Assembly (NCBI GenBank): GCA_007922305.1
Contig: ML677366.1
Span: 11,965,132 to 12,029,131 of the forward strand
Direction: 5' to 3'
Source: Dermatemys mawii
Lineage: Eukaryota > Chordata > Testudines > Dermatemydidae
Length of the DNA stretch: 64,000 nucleotides
A program made the position numbers and the translations under genes. A model generated the notes under the pieces. That model ran no database searches. It saw only the letters and a list, made by a program, of their open reading frames with translations, and was not told the DNA's origin. This document shows, in pieces, positions 26,401 through 38,400 of the stretch (its first letter is position 1; each line of letters begins with the position of its first letter).

Positions 26401-29400
26401 TTAATTTTTTACACCTCCTACATTGCATTAAAAAGAGCTTTAAACGCTTTCCTAATATTCCTTTTCCTATGTAAGCAATTGCTGTTGATGCCAAAGGGAC
26501 ATTGTATGTTTAAAATGGGAGGAGAGGGCTCAGGATGAAAGGTGAGGTGTCCAGGAGGCTAACTATCTTTTAAGATTTGGCTCATGCTCTGAAGAAGTAT
26601 GAAATCTCTCCTGATGTAGAGTGATAATATTTCTTTCATGTTCATCCTTTTGCACTGACACTTTGAAGAGCCAACGTTCAGCAAGGTGCATGGAGAAATG
26701 AGCAAGTAGATTCAATCGCCAACAAACAATAGACTCTGCTTTATACTGGAGATGTATTTCCTACAATGCCTATGATGTGGCTGTCTCCCCACTTCTCTGC
26801 CCTGCAGCTAAAAGTGATTCCCTGCCTGCTGGCCAAAACAGTTGTTAGCACAACCTGCATGATGTTGTCTGAGACCCTCCTATAGAACATAGGCATTTAT
26901 CATGTGAGCCAAAAGGGAGTCTCCCTCTTGCTGGGCCACTGTAGACCAGAAGTTTAAACGTAGTTAGGTCCCTCTGTTTTTTGAAAATCCCACTAGACAC
27001 CTATTTGTATATTTAGGTGTCTAAATACCTTTAAAAATCTAGCCTCATGTGCCTTGTTGACCTGGTCTTAGGTGGGTATATGCCAACCCTTTCAGGTGGT
27101 ACTCCTCTCTCTTTCATGCTGATAATGACCAAATTATTTGGAAACTGGCTGTAGTTCTACTATTGTTGTCTTGTCGCGAGGTAATGACTTTCTGAAGTTT
27201 CCAGTTGACGTTCGCTATGTGTATATGTGGGTGTTTGGAGAGCTTTTCTACCATTATTGACTACTTGTGATGGCGATTTGCCTTCCCAGCACAGGCAGAT
27301 TCTCAGATGATAAATCTTCATTTGCAACAGCAATGGGACGCTATCCAACTTGGTTTGAATTTCATCACATGCCCCCAGATCAGGGGTCTCCAAACTACAG
27401 CTCGTGTGCTGGATCCAGCCCGCGGCATTGATTTGTCCGGCCCCCCAGCTAAGCAGGCACGCCACGTGGAGAAGCTGCTGCTGCCAGCGGCCCCATGTGC
27501 AGAGGAGTGAGTGCCCCCGTGGCGTGGCTGGAGGAGCAAAGAGGGGGGCAGCGGTGTGGCCGGATGAGCGGGGGGCAGGTCACAGCAGGAGTAAAGGGTT
27601 AATTTTTTACTACAGCACTGAACCAAACAGTCCCAACCAACAATGGGAACCTGGAGCTTCTCTTACCAAAGTACAGCCGAACTTTTGAATATGTGTATTT
27701 GTATGATACAAATTTGTGAGTTTCTAAAAATAAATAAAATTAAAAAAGTGAAATGATTTTTAATGTATTGACAAATATTTTGTGATTTCACAGTACCTGC
27801 ATTGATTATACAACTATATTTATGTCCAATTAGAATTTAATGCAACGCTGACACAGTAGAATAGTGTTTGTTTTTTTTAACAATTTTGCATATATTTAAT
27901 TTTTTCACTGTCGCTTTGGCCCACGAAGCCCCTTCAAAAATCCAGTGTGGCCCTCGTCTCATAAAGTTTGGAGACCACTGCCTCAGAGGGCTCCCTACTT
28001 TCTTCCAAACCGGATTGCAGGTTTGATGTGCAGACAATTGCTGCAGGGCTGAGGAACTGCTCATCTTCCATGCCATAGACCCTTTTCATATTACATGTAT
28101 TATGCAGGGCTCGGGGAGAGATCACTCTGTCTTTTCCATAATCTTTTTCATGCTGGAGAGGTGGAAGTCAGACTGTGGTGAATGGCAGGACTGCTTTTCC
28201 GCTATACCCTCATTGAAATTCACAGACACAGAATAACTTCTCCTCGTTGCTCTGTGGTAGCAGCATCTGTTTACCCCAGAAGTTTATCCTAACAGATGAT
28301 TGGAACAGTGAACTCTGAATTCTCCAGATTGGGACCAGATTTTTTGAGGTGTTTAGGTGTCTAAGGAGGCAGTGATCTGCATCCTGAGTTTCTTCAAAAG
28401 CACCTAAATAAATTAGGTGCCTAACTCCCATTGAATTCAATAGAATTTAGGCACCTAAACTGCATAGGAGATTTTGAAAATCCCACTAGGCACCTGTCTG
28501 CAGTTTTTGGCACCTAAATAACTTTGAAAATCTGGCCCAATGTACCCAAAATGCATCTGTAAAATAGAAATACTTAGCATTTTTCTATGATCTTCATCCT
28601 TTGATCTCAATCTGTGATTTATCGACACTAATTAATTAAGTTTATAGCATAAGGGCACATGTTCACTGGCAACGGTAGCTGCGGCAGTACTTTAATGTGG
28701 CCTGTGTAGTCATGGCAGAGTGCTGGGAGAGAGCTCCAGCCCTCTGCGAGGGGCATAGCTACCTATACTGGCACGTTACAGCGCTGAAACTTGCAGTGCT
28801 CAGGGGTGTGTTTTTTCACACCCCTGTGCAAGAAAGTGCAGTATTCTAAAGTGTCAATGTAGACAAGCCCTTACTCTGGTGGGGCAGGCAAATACACATA
28901 GGGAAGTACAATGGAAATTCTTGATTTGCCTAAGGCTACATATTAAGGCAGTGGCAAAGTCAGGGGTGGAGGGTTGGGACTGACAGTTTCCACAAATTTT
29001 TCTCCCCATTTTTGTTGCAATTTCATTTAGATGAAAACTTTCCAACCATCTCTAATATCATCACACATTTTAAATCAGTGTAAATAACATGCAGAAATTG
29101 CATAATCCCCATCTGTAAAATGGCGATAATATTACTTACCTCCATTTGTGCAGGGTTTTGATATATACAGATGAAAAGCACTGTACTGTTACTAATCTTT
29201 CCATTTACTCCCCAATGCAAATGTGTGTGTACTGATGATAATGATGCTTCTTGCATTGTTGCCAGCTGCAACCAATGCATGTGCTCCACTTATGGTTAAA
29301 CAGTCATTTGGAGGCTTTTACGGAGTCAAACTGTGCCCCAAGTGCCTCCATCCGACATGCACAGTTGGACCCTAGGGCCCATTGAGAAATTCAGGGTCGA

Positions 29401-32400
29401 GATGTGTAAATTGGTGGACTGCATCACGTGGCTTGTGTACACGCATGCATTTCTTAATGCAATGCAGGGAAAGTGATCCTGAGTATGTCTATACTGCAAT
29501 TAAAAACCCATGGCTGACCAGTTCCAGCTGACTTGGGCTCGGGTTGTGGGGCTGGTTTTGGGATGTAGATGTTTGGGCTCCGGCTGGAGCTCGGGCTCTA
29601 GGATCCTGAGCAGTGGAAGGGTCCCAGAGCTCAGGCTGTAGCCTGAGCCTGAAGGTGTACTAAGCTGCAATTACAGCCCATTAGCCCAAGTCACCCGGCC
29701 AGTGGTGGGCTTTTAATTGCAGTACAGTAGAACCTCAGAGTTATGAACACCAGAATTATGAACTGAGCAGTCAACCACACACCGCATTTGAAACCAGAAA
29801 TATACAATCAGGCAGCAGTAGAGACCAAAAAAATAAATAAATAAAGCAAATATGGTACAGTACAGTATTGAGTTAAACATAAACTACTACTAAAAATAAA
29901 GGGAGCATTTTTCTTCTGCATAGTAAAATTTTGAAGCTGTATTAAGTCAATATTCAGCTGTAAACTTCTGAAAGAAGACTCATCGTGTTTTGTTCAGAGT
30001 TACGAATATTTCAGAGTGATGAACAACCCTTCATTCGGGAGACATACTCTCTATTAGCCATGTCTGCATGTGACCACCAGCTGCAGTGGTGTGTTCTAGA
30101 AAGGCCTGAAAGCTAATTTTCCTCTCTAAATCATTATCTTGAACACTTTCCTTTGGCGGGACTTTATAAATGCGTTTCATCTGAACAGAACCAGAGGGGA
30201 AAGTGAAGTGCTATATAAAGCTATTAAACTGATGTATCTGAGATCTAGTAAAATGGCAACATTTTTTTTTATGATTCCATTAGATTAAAAAGAACAAACT
30301 TTTTCCCTTCCAATTCCAGTATCAATCAGTCATCTTTTTCTTTCTTTTGAGACAGCCAGAGTGTCTTCAAAGAAAGGCTTACACAAGTTAACTCCATTTC
30401 CAGGAGCAGGGGCCCTGTACTGTATTCTCCCTCCACCCCGATCTCAGTGTTGCAGCTTCACATATCTAATTCTTTCCATATCTATTAATTTTTAAAGATT
30501 TTTTTAAAAAAATAGTTCTTTTAAAATTTCTTTTAAACATATTTTATAGGTATGACTGAAATCAAAGCCATATCTCCCATCCATCACTGCAGCCTTGTTA
30601 CATCCAGTAAAGGATACCTTTTACTGAAGAATATTTTATCATTCCAAAGTACTTTATCAACGTACAGTGCCTTGGAAATGCTGCCATCTCTGCGATGGAG
30701 GGTACTAGCCAATGAGTCATGCTGTAAGAAGAAAAGGAGAGCTTTGGCTACAGACTTTGATTACGTTGAAACCTGCCTCCCATTTTGTACTCATAAATAA
30801 CTGAAGGCATAAATAAGGTGGGTGAGGTAATATTTTTTATTGGACTAACTTCTTTTGGGGAGGGAGGCAAGCTTTCAAGCTTACATAGAGCTCTTCTTCA
30901 GGTCTGGGAAATGTATGCAGAGTGTCACAGCCAAATACAAGGTGGAACAGATTGTTTAGCATGAGAAGTTAACATGTTTCAAGGGATCATCCATGGTAAA
31001 GTAACCCATTAACACCCCTCCTGTCATGGAGGGAGGCTATTGGCGGGGATTGTTTGTGGCCTATAGAATGTTTTATTAAGCCATAAATCCAGTGTCTATA
31101 CTCAGTCCATGACTTTTAGTGTCTAGAAAAGTTATGAATGTATGCTCCCAAACTCGTCTTTTGAAAGCGCTGTTCTGGTTTTGTTTGTGGATAAGGACTG
31201 ATAGGTCAGATATAGAGCGGTCACTTTGTGAAAAGTGTTCACCCACAGGTGATGTGGTGTATTTGTCTTGTATCATTTTCTTGTGTGAATTCATTCGAGA
31301 GCGTAGTCATTGTCTACTTTCACCCATTTAGTTGTTATTGGGGCATTAATGCCTGGAAGCTTACATTCATAACTTTGCTAGACACTAAAAATCATGGACT
31401 GAACAGAGACACAGAATTTATGACTTATTACAACAATCTGTAACCCATTAACTCCCCTTCCCCCGTTACTTTCCCCTCCATCCCTTCCTTTCCAACCTAT
31501 TGCTGGAGCGGTGTTAATGGGCCACTTCACTTTGAATGGTCCATTGAAATATGGATTAACTACTTTTGCTAAACAATCTGTTCCACCTTGTATTTAGCTG
31601 TGACACTCCAAGTACATTTCCCAGACCTGAAGCTCTGTGTAAGCTCAAAAACTTGTCTATCTCATGAACAGCAGTTGGTCCAATAAAGGATGTTGCCTCA
31701 CCCACCTTGTCTTTCTAGTATCCTGTGATCTACATGTTTACAACAACATGGCATAAATAGTAGCATTTAGAAGCCCTGTTATCTGGCTTGCTGGCACAGC
31801 TAGATATAGCTGGACATCTAGTTGCTATCATTTTGCCTACAATTAACGGCCCCCCCAAAACTATACATTTGCAATTTGTTGTGGGCAAAACTTTGTGAGT
31901 GCAGTTTGGGTGGCTGGTTTTAAGTGCCAGCCTCTAGGTATCCTCAGAGAGCACTTTGTCTTTTAAGGGGAAGTCTGAAAGGCTCCCATGTTGCAAAGTG
32001 CCTGGAAATCAATTTATCCTCCAATTTATCAAAGCGGAGTATTGCTTTGAGTGGGTTTAGTCCTCATAAGAGTGTGAGCCAGAGAACTGGCTAGAAGTAA
32101 GCATAATGTAATCACGAACGGGGCTAGATCTCTTCCCTAACCCTCTCCCCCACATGACTTTGCTGATTCACCTTGGTCTTGACGTGCAGCACATTTTTGA
32201 TGTGTCTGCTAGTCCAGGGGTCCTCTTGAGCATACGCTGCGGGTCCTAGTAAACTGAAGTGATGTGAATAAGTATCGGCTAAGGACTTGGCTAAGAGACC
32301 ACAAGACTCATTTTCACTGGTGACTTAAAGGCGGGTCTCCAGGGGGAAAGGGACAGATTGCACCTCTTTAATTGACACATTTTAATTACATATTGGATGA

Positions 32401-35400
32401 TTTGGGACCACATTATGACAACATGCTGCACTGGCTTTGTTTGCATATGGTTCTATGATAATACGTTAATACACCAACCTAAGAAGAGCATTCCTATTCC
32501 CCTCCTTTATAGGTCTATCAGGAATAACATCAATGACTCCTTCTCTGCCTCTCCATGCATGCCCTTTGGGTAGGGAAAATGGGTTCTCATATGGTCATAC
32601 TGAAGCCATTGTGGGTAATTAATCTGTTAAGAATTCTATTTGATTGTGATCCTTCCAGCCCTTTCATCCTGATGTGAGTGACAAGCTGTCACAAGCCATA
32701 CTGGTGACACTTGACCCCAGAGGGGGAGTTGATAAGAATGGAAGATATCTTTCTGGGATCTGATTTCAGCCTTCGGAGGTGGTACTACCTCCGCGCTGCA
32801 CTGAAAGAGCCACTGGTGCTTTGTTTGAACATGAATTAAAATGTATGTCCTCGGCAATGAGTAAAATCAGACCCTCCCCTGTCGAGAGATGTAACCTGGG
32901 GGCTAAGAGCCTGGATGGCTCAGAGACCACCTGATTCCCACATGCTGACTACACGCATATAGGTGTAGTCAGATTATGTGGATATGAAAGAGACAGAGAG
33001 AGATGCTTGAACTGGGACTCTTTGCAGCAGCCCTTTGCAAAGCCCAATGATTCTTCTTTTCTGCAAAAAACAAACTCGTGGCACCATAAAATACCCCAGT
33101 GAGCAGGGGGTGAGAGGCAGGATTTATACTGGGAGGCCTGGGGGATGAGAGAGTTTAGTCCCTGCATTCTGGGTCTCATTCTTCTCTGGCATTGGTTTTA
33201 CACTGGTGTAGTTCATAGGTTTATGACCAGAAGGAACAGTTATGATTATCTACCCTGACTCCTGCATTGCACTCAGCAGAGATCCTCTCTTAGTGACATC
33301 GGCATCCCGCCCATAACTGCTGCTTGAGCCAGGGAATAGCTTTTAGAAAATATTTAGTGACTTTAATTCACCGTGGTGCAAGTGGGAGAAGAATCAGGCT
33401 TGATGTCCGCTGAAGGCATTTAAAGAGCAGGGGTCCAGTATCTTTTCAGCAGTAATGAGTGCTCTCTGCTGTTAGCTGTGACTTGGCCTCCATCTATCTT
33501 CTGTCTTTGTCCTTTTCTCTCTGATTGTTAAAACCCATAGAAACCCATAAAGCTACAGAGAAATATTATTCTTTAAATAGGCTTAATTTCTATATCACTT
33601 ATTTGTATGTGGGATCTCTTGGTTGCTAATTACATCCAGCAGAATGACTAGAGTCACAGAAAAGATACGATTGTTTGAAGATGAAATATAGGGCTTCCTT
33701 TAAAAAAAAGTCCTGGTAGCTGGAACTGAAGCAAATGTTAGCAAAGAACTTGCGAGTAGAGTGGGAAGAGAACTTTAATGTTCAGGGCATCTTTGCTATC
33801 CTTCAGCATTCCACCAAACCCACATCTGTGCAGAACAGCTGAAGCGCCACCTGTTGATGTTGAGGGGGTTATTGAAAACTATAAGCAGGCTGGAATTAAA
33901 GAGATCATGATAATGGGGGTTTGTGTGTCAGTCTTGGACTAGCAGTGGCATGAAAATGCCAACAGCGGCTGTGGCCTTGCCCAGCCACATTTCCAGGATC
34001 CACAAATCACTGTTTTTAAATCTTTAAACCAAATCTGTATGCAAGGGCCTGCACATTTATGCTCAGTATTGTTGGGCCACCAAGGGAATGATTATTCAAG
34101 GCATTTATCTGAGATGAGATCTACCTCTTGTACAAAGCACCTGTCTCCATGGTGTCTAAGTGACCCTTGTAGCTAAGCACCATGTATCTAAATGACCCTT
34201 AGCTGTCATTTGTGAAACTGTATTTTTAGCAGGATGCTCTGCTGACTATATAAACCCTGAGAGTGAAACATGAGTCCCTAGGATTGAAGATAAAATACAG
34301 CCTGACAATATGTATAGCTTGAGTATAGTTTATTCCCTTCACTACTCTGGGAAATGTGCTTCGAGCCAGATAATTGTTTGTGGCAGCACCCAAAGGGCCC
34401 GATGAAGATCAGGACCCTCATTGTGCTAAGTGTTGTATAAACACGCATGACAGGACTGGTCCCTGCCCAAAGAATCTACACAGTCTACACAAAGACAAGA
34501 TGCAACAAGTGAGTGTAATGAGCAATAAGAAGTGGGGGAGGGGGAGACCAGGTGAGGGGCCATGATAGGATCATGCCATGTGCTAGCTATGTGCAGAATC
34601 TCGTGGTTCCTAATCACCATTATTTTCCTCCAGTAAATCCTAAGAGTCCCCATTGGCGCTCTATTTAGCCATTGTCAGTGTGCAGTCTTTTCTAAGAATC
34701 ATGGAGGAAGGGAGTCTGGAAGAGGAATTTGACCAACCAAAGGATAGAGTCTTCAGGCACTAGTTTGAGGTGGATGTCCCATGTGTAAGCATAGAAAAAG
34801 CGCAAAGGTGCCCGTGGGAAAGGTGGACAAGGGGCTGATTAAAGCGGTAGGAGTTATATTTGCAGAAATCTCATGGGTAGTTCCCTACCTATCCAGTCTT
34901 TGGCCTCCCTGCTGTCTCGGGCCAGTCATAAGGTGGTTCTGAGATGTGGACAGCCTACCCAGTAGAACTGAACTATGAACTTTCAACTCATTTCACCCAA
35001 GCCATTAAATAGCCTTCACGGTTTTACTTTTTTGATTTTCAAAGTGCTGTACAAACATCCTTTTAATCCTCCTGTGTTTGGTTATGATGGGTTGCTTGCT
35101 ATGGAGTTAGATCAAAATGGGATGTTAAGGGAGCCAAAGAGGAATGATAAAACAATGACACAGGTAAGAGTCCTTGAGAAAACAACGGGGAAGCTGTTTA
35201 TCGGGGAATACCCTACCTGGCTTCACTCATGCTCAGAATGGTTTCTTATCAAGGCTTAAGCCTAGAATCAAAAGGAGCATATCAAACATTAGAGGATCAC
35301 GGGCTTAAAAAAGGGTGAAAGTTGAGAGAACAGTCAGGGTGTTAGCAAAAGCAAAAGTAGTTGGACTGGCAAGGAGACCAACAGAGGCAGAAACAGCAGC

Positions 35401-38400
35401 AGAGGACTCTGCTTCTCACAAGCCAGAGATGGACGTAAGTAGGGTGACCAGACAGCAAATGTGAAAAATCAGGGCAGGCGGTGGGAGGTAGTAGGAGCCT
35501 GTATAAGAAAAAGACCAAAAAATCGGGACATCTGGTCACCCTAGAGGTAACTGAAATGTACCAAAGCTTGCAAGGGAAGTTTAAGGATTAGGTAGAGGGA
35601 AATATACATGTAGACCTTTATTATTATTATTTTTTATCTTCTGTGTGCCTCCCACACATGACTACCTAACACTTTGTTTTGAAGAAGCTGTTGCTGTGTC
35701 ATTTTAACTACCTCTCTGGTCTAGGGTTGCCAACCCTCCAGGATTGAAAGATTCATCTTTAATCAAAGACTGGCATGGGATGGTATCTCCAAGAATTCGT
35801 CCAACCAAAGTTGATAATCCTATGCTGGTCACAGGTTGCCAGGATGAAAGGCCTTTCAGATGCCAAACCAAACTGGTCCTGTGACATTAACACAGTTGGT
35901 GAACAAGGGAGTTGTGACCCAGAAGTCAGTTTAAGAGAGGGTAGTAGACCGTGTGGCTCCACATCCAGAGTGAGGTGCGGGTAGTCAAGATTGTGCTCAA
36001 TAGTCACTTGTTTCATTTTCCCCTCTACCTACAATGCTGGTATGAAGCACAGATGAATTATCTCTATTCTAAAGATAGAGGGACTGTGGCACAGAATTAA
36101 TCAACAGCTTGCCTAAAGTCACATGGTTGGTTAGTGATGGACGCAGGCAATGTGGTGGCCTGGATCTGCATGGGTGACCTAGAAATAAAACTTCTTATTG
36201 TTCATCTTATGGGGTGTCCAGTTGTGCTGGATAATCCAATTTTTATTTGGTGCAGAGGAGAGTGGAATTTTTCTTAGTGGTTGCTTATGGTTCCTACACA
36301 CTGAATTTGCAAGAAGCATTTGTCTGTCTGTTTTAGTTGTGCTCGTGCCCTGTTATCAAACCTGTTGATTTGGAAGCACTTCAAAGCCCTTTATTCTTCA
36401 AAGTGGCTGTCTCTGAAGCCATTGAGGGGATATTTTTTAATGTTTTCTGATTACAGTGCAGCATTTATTATTATGCCTTTTAAGATAGAGCAATTTTATT
36501 TATACTTTTTTTACTGAAAGGTACAAATGAGCCTCCCTTGGAAGGGTTGTTTTTTAAATTCCAGTGTATGATCTTAGTGATTTATTGCTCAAAGAGCAGA
36601 GAATCAGTCGACAACATCTGGACAGGACTGTAAGGCTTTTTTTTTTTTTTTTTAAAAAATCTGTTCTTTCCTGAGACAAATGTAAAGTCTTGCACTGGGC
36701 ACACTAGCAAGTTCTCTGGTGTAGCATATGCTCACGGCTTCATCTTTCTTGAGCTTTGCAGCCTTTTCCCTCCTGTTTCTGTCTTTTTTTTTATTCTCTC
36801 GCCCAGGCACGGTTTATTTTTCGTTATCCCTTCATTTCTCTTGCCCCAGGTTTTTCATCTAATTTTTTCTTCTGATGCCAGAGAAGGGGCTGTTTGTTTA
36901 CCAGATGGTATTACTAGGTGGCCATGTGGTACCAACACTGGTTGTCTTGCTTGCTAAAGTTCTGTCAGTGCATATATCAGCTTGCCTTCTCCATCACTGA
37001 ATGTCCTTCCCTCCCTCCCCTATATGACTTTTGGGTGTGTTTATTTCTTTCCCCTTTGAATGTTTTGGGTGTTTGAATTTGTTCAGAGCCCCAGGTATGC
37101 AGTATATTCTGGGGAGGCTTCACCAGCCATGATCTCAAAGACACTGGTTTACAGTCTCATGGGAAATACTGGACTTGATCCTCCACTAGCATAAATCAGT
37201 GTAGCTCCACTGACTGATTTACCTGAGCCGATTAACACCAGCTGAGGATGTGGACCTGTATCTTTATTTTCCAAATGTCTTTTCTTCACTTCGCTTGTGT
37301 TGCACCTAAATGTAAAATGCGTGACCCTCTAAGGAGCACCTGTAAAGTACACACTATATAACACACAACAGACTATATGTTACGTTTTCTAAAATCCTTT
37401 TGATAGATTGTGATATTTGCAGAACTGAAATTGGCAAGTTTCATTGTACTTAAGCATAATTACAGTCACATACCTCCAAGTACCAGCTGAGTTTAGGCCT
37501 GCTTAAGGTGCCAGCTTGGGACTCGGGAGACCCAGGTTCAAATCGCTGCTCTGACACAAACTTCCTCTGTGACCTTGAGTAAGTCACCTAGTCTCTCTCC
37601 ACTTCAGTTGCCTATGTGGTATAAAACAGAGAAAGTAGAACTGCCCTGCTCCATAAGGGTATTGGGAGGATAAATGCATAAAATATTATGAGGAACTGAA
37701 TGCTACTGTGATGGCAGCCCTACAAGAATCTTAGCTAAAAGGGGCGTGATAGGAACTGTGCAGGCATGTAGTAAGAGACATTCCCTGCCCGGAAGAGGGA
37801 GCTAACATTCTAAATAGACAGGAGAGACGCAGGGAGGGGAAGGGCTCAGCAGTGTAAGTACGGCAGTCCGGTCTGGTGTGCTGTACCAGCAAGATATTTA
37901 TAGCTGGTATACTGCTGGGAACCACAGCGGAGAAAGGAACAGAATGCCGGTAGCTCCTCTGACTGTATTGCCACCCAGCGCTGCTACCCCACACAGTCCT
38001 GTCCTCTGGTTGGGTTGCTGTACAGATGGAGGAGACACAGCTGCATGGAAGAGCAGGGGGCGGGGCTGAGGGCGGTAGAAACATGGGCCTTGGTTGTCAA
38101 AAATGACTAGTGATTTGGAGTGTCCAATTTGATGTGCAGTGAAGGAGCCTGATTTTCAAAGAGTGCTGGGCACTCAGTACCTTTTTGATTCGCTTTACTT
38201 GGAAAAGGGAAGTCAGATGCCATTTGGCGGTTTGCAAGTCTCCAGCACTGAGTGATCGATTTGGGTATGGTCTGGCTTAGGTAGGTGCTGACAATCTGTG
38301 TTAGTCAAAGCCCTTCTATGCTCTTATACTATCCAGGAGGGGTGTGGTCAGATGGCTGTCGGTACTTCTATGGTTTCTTCTGGTGGGAAAGAGCTGCCTT

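Larger units (their letters stand above)
30816..31749. mobile_element. Head-to-head pair of Penelope-like retroelement 3' fragments with 10-bp TSD
   Basis: Two copies of one retroelement tail lie in opposite orientation. 30816 to about 31340 reads on the minus strand and about 31350-31749 on the plus strand. Both share AAGGTGGGTGAGG, GTCTGGGAAATGTA, GTGTCACAGC and ACAAGGTGGAACAGATTGTT (reverse-complemented in the second copy). Both carry the end of a coding region at their inner side. GGCATAAATA occurs directly repeated at 30806-30815 and 31750-31759, a perfect 10-bp duplication, so the pair entered as one unit. Inverted partial doubling is known for Penelope-like elements. Confidence 0.85.

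Noticed and set aside
37895..37910. TATTTATA as a TATA-box promoter
   Set aside because: The motif is part of a repeat present twice in opposite orientation. No transcript start evidence is visible.
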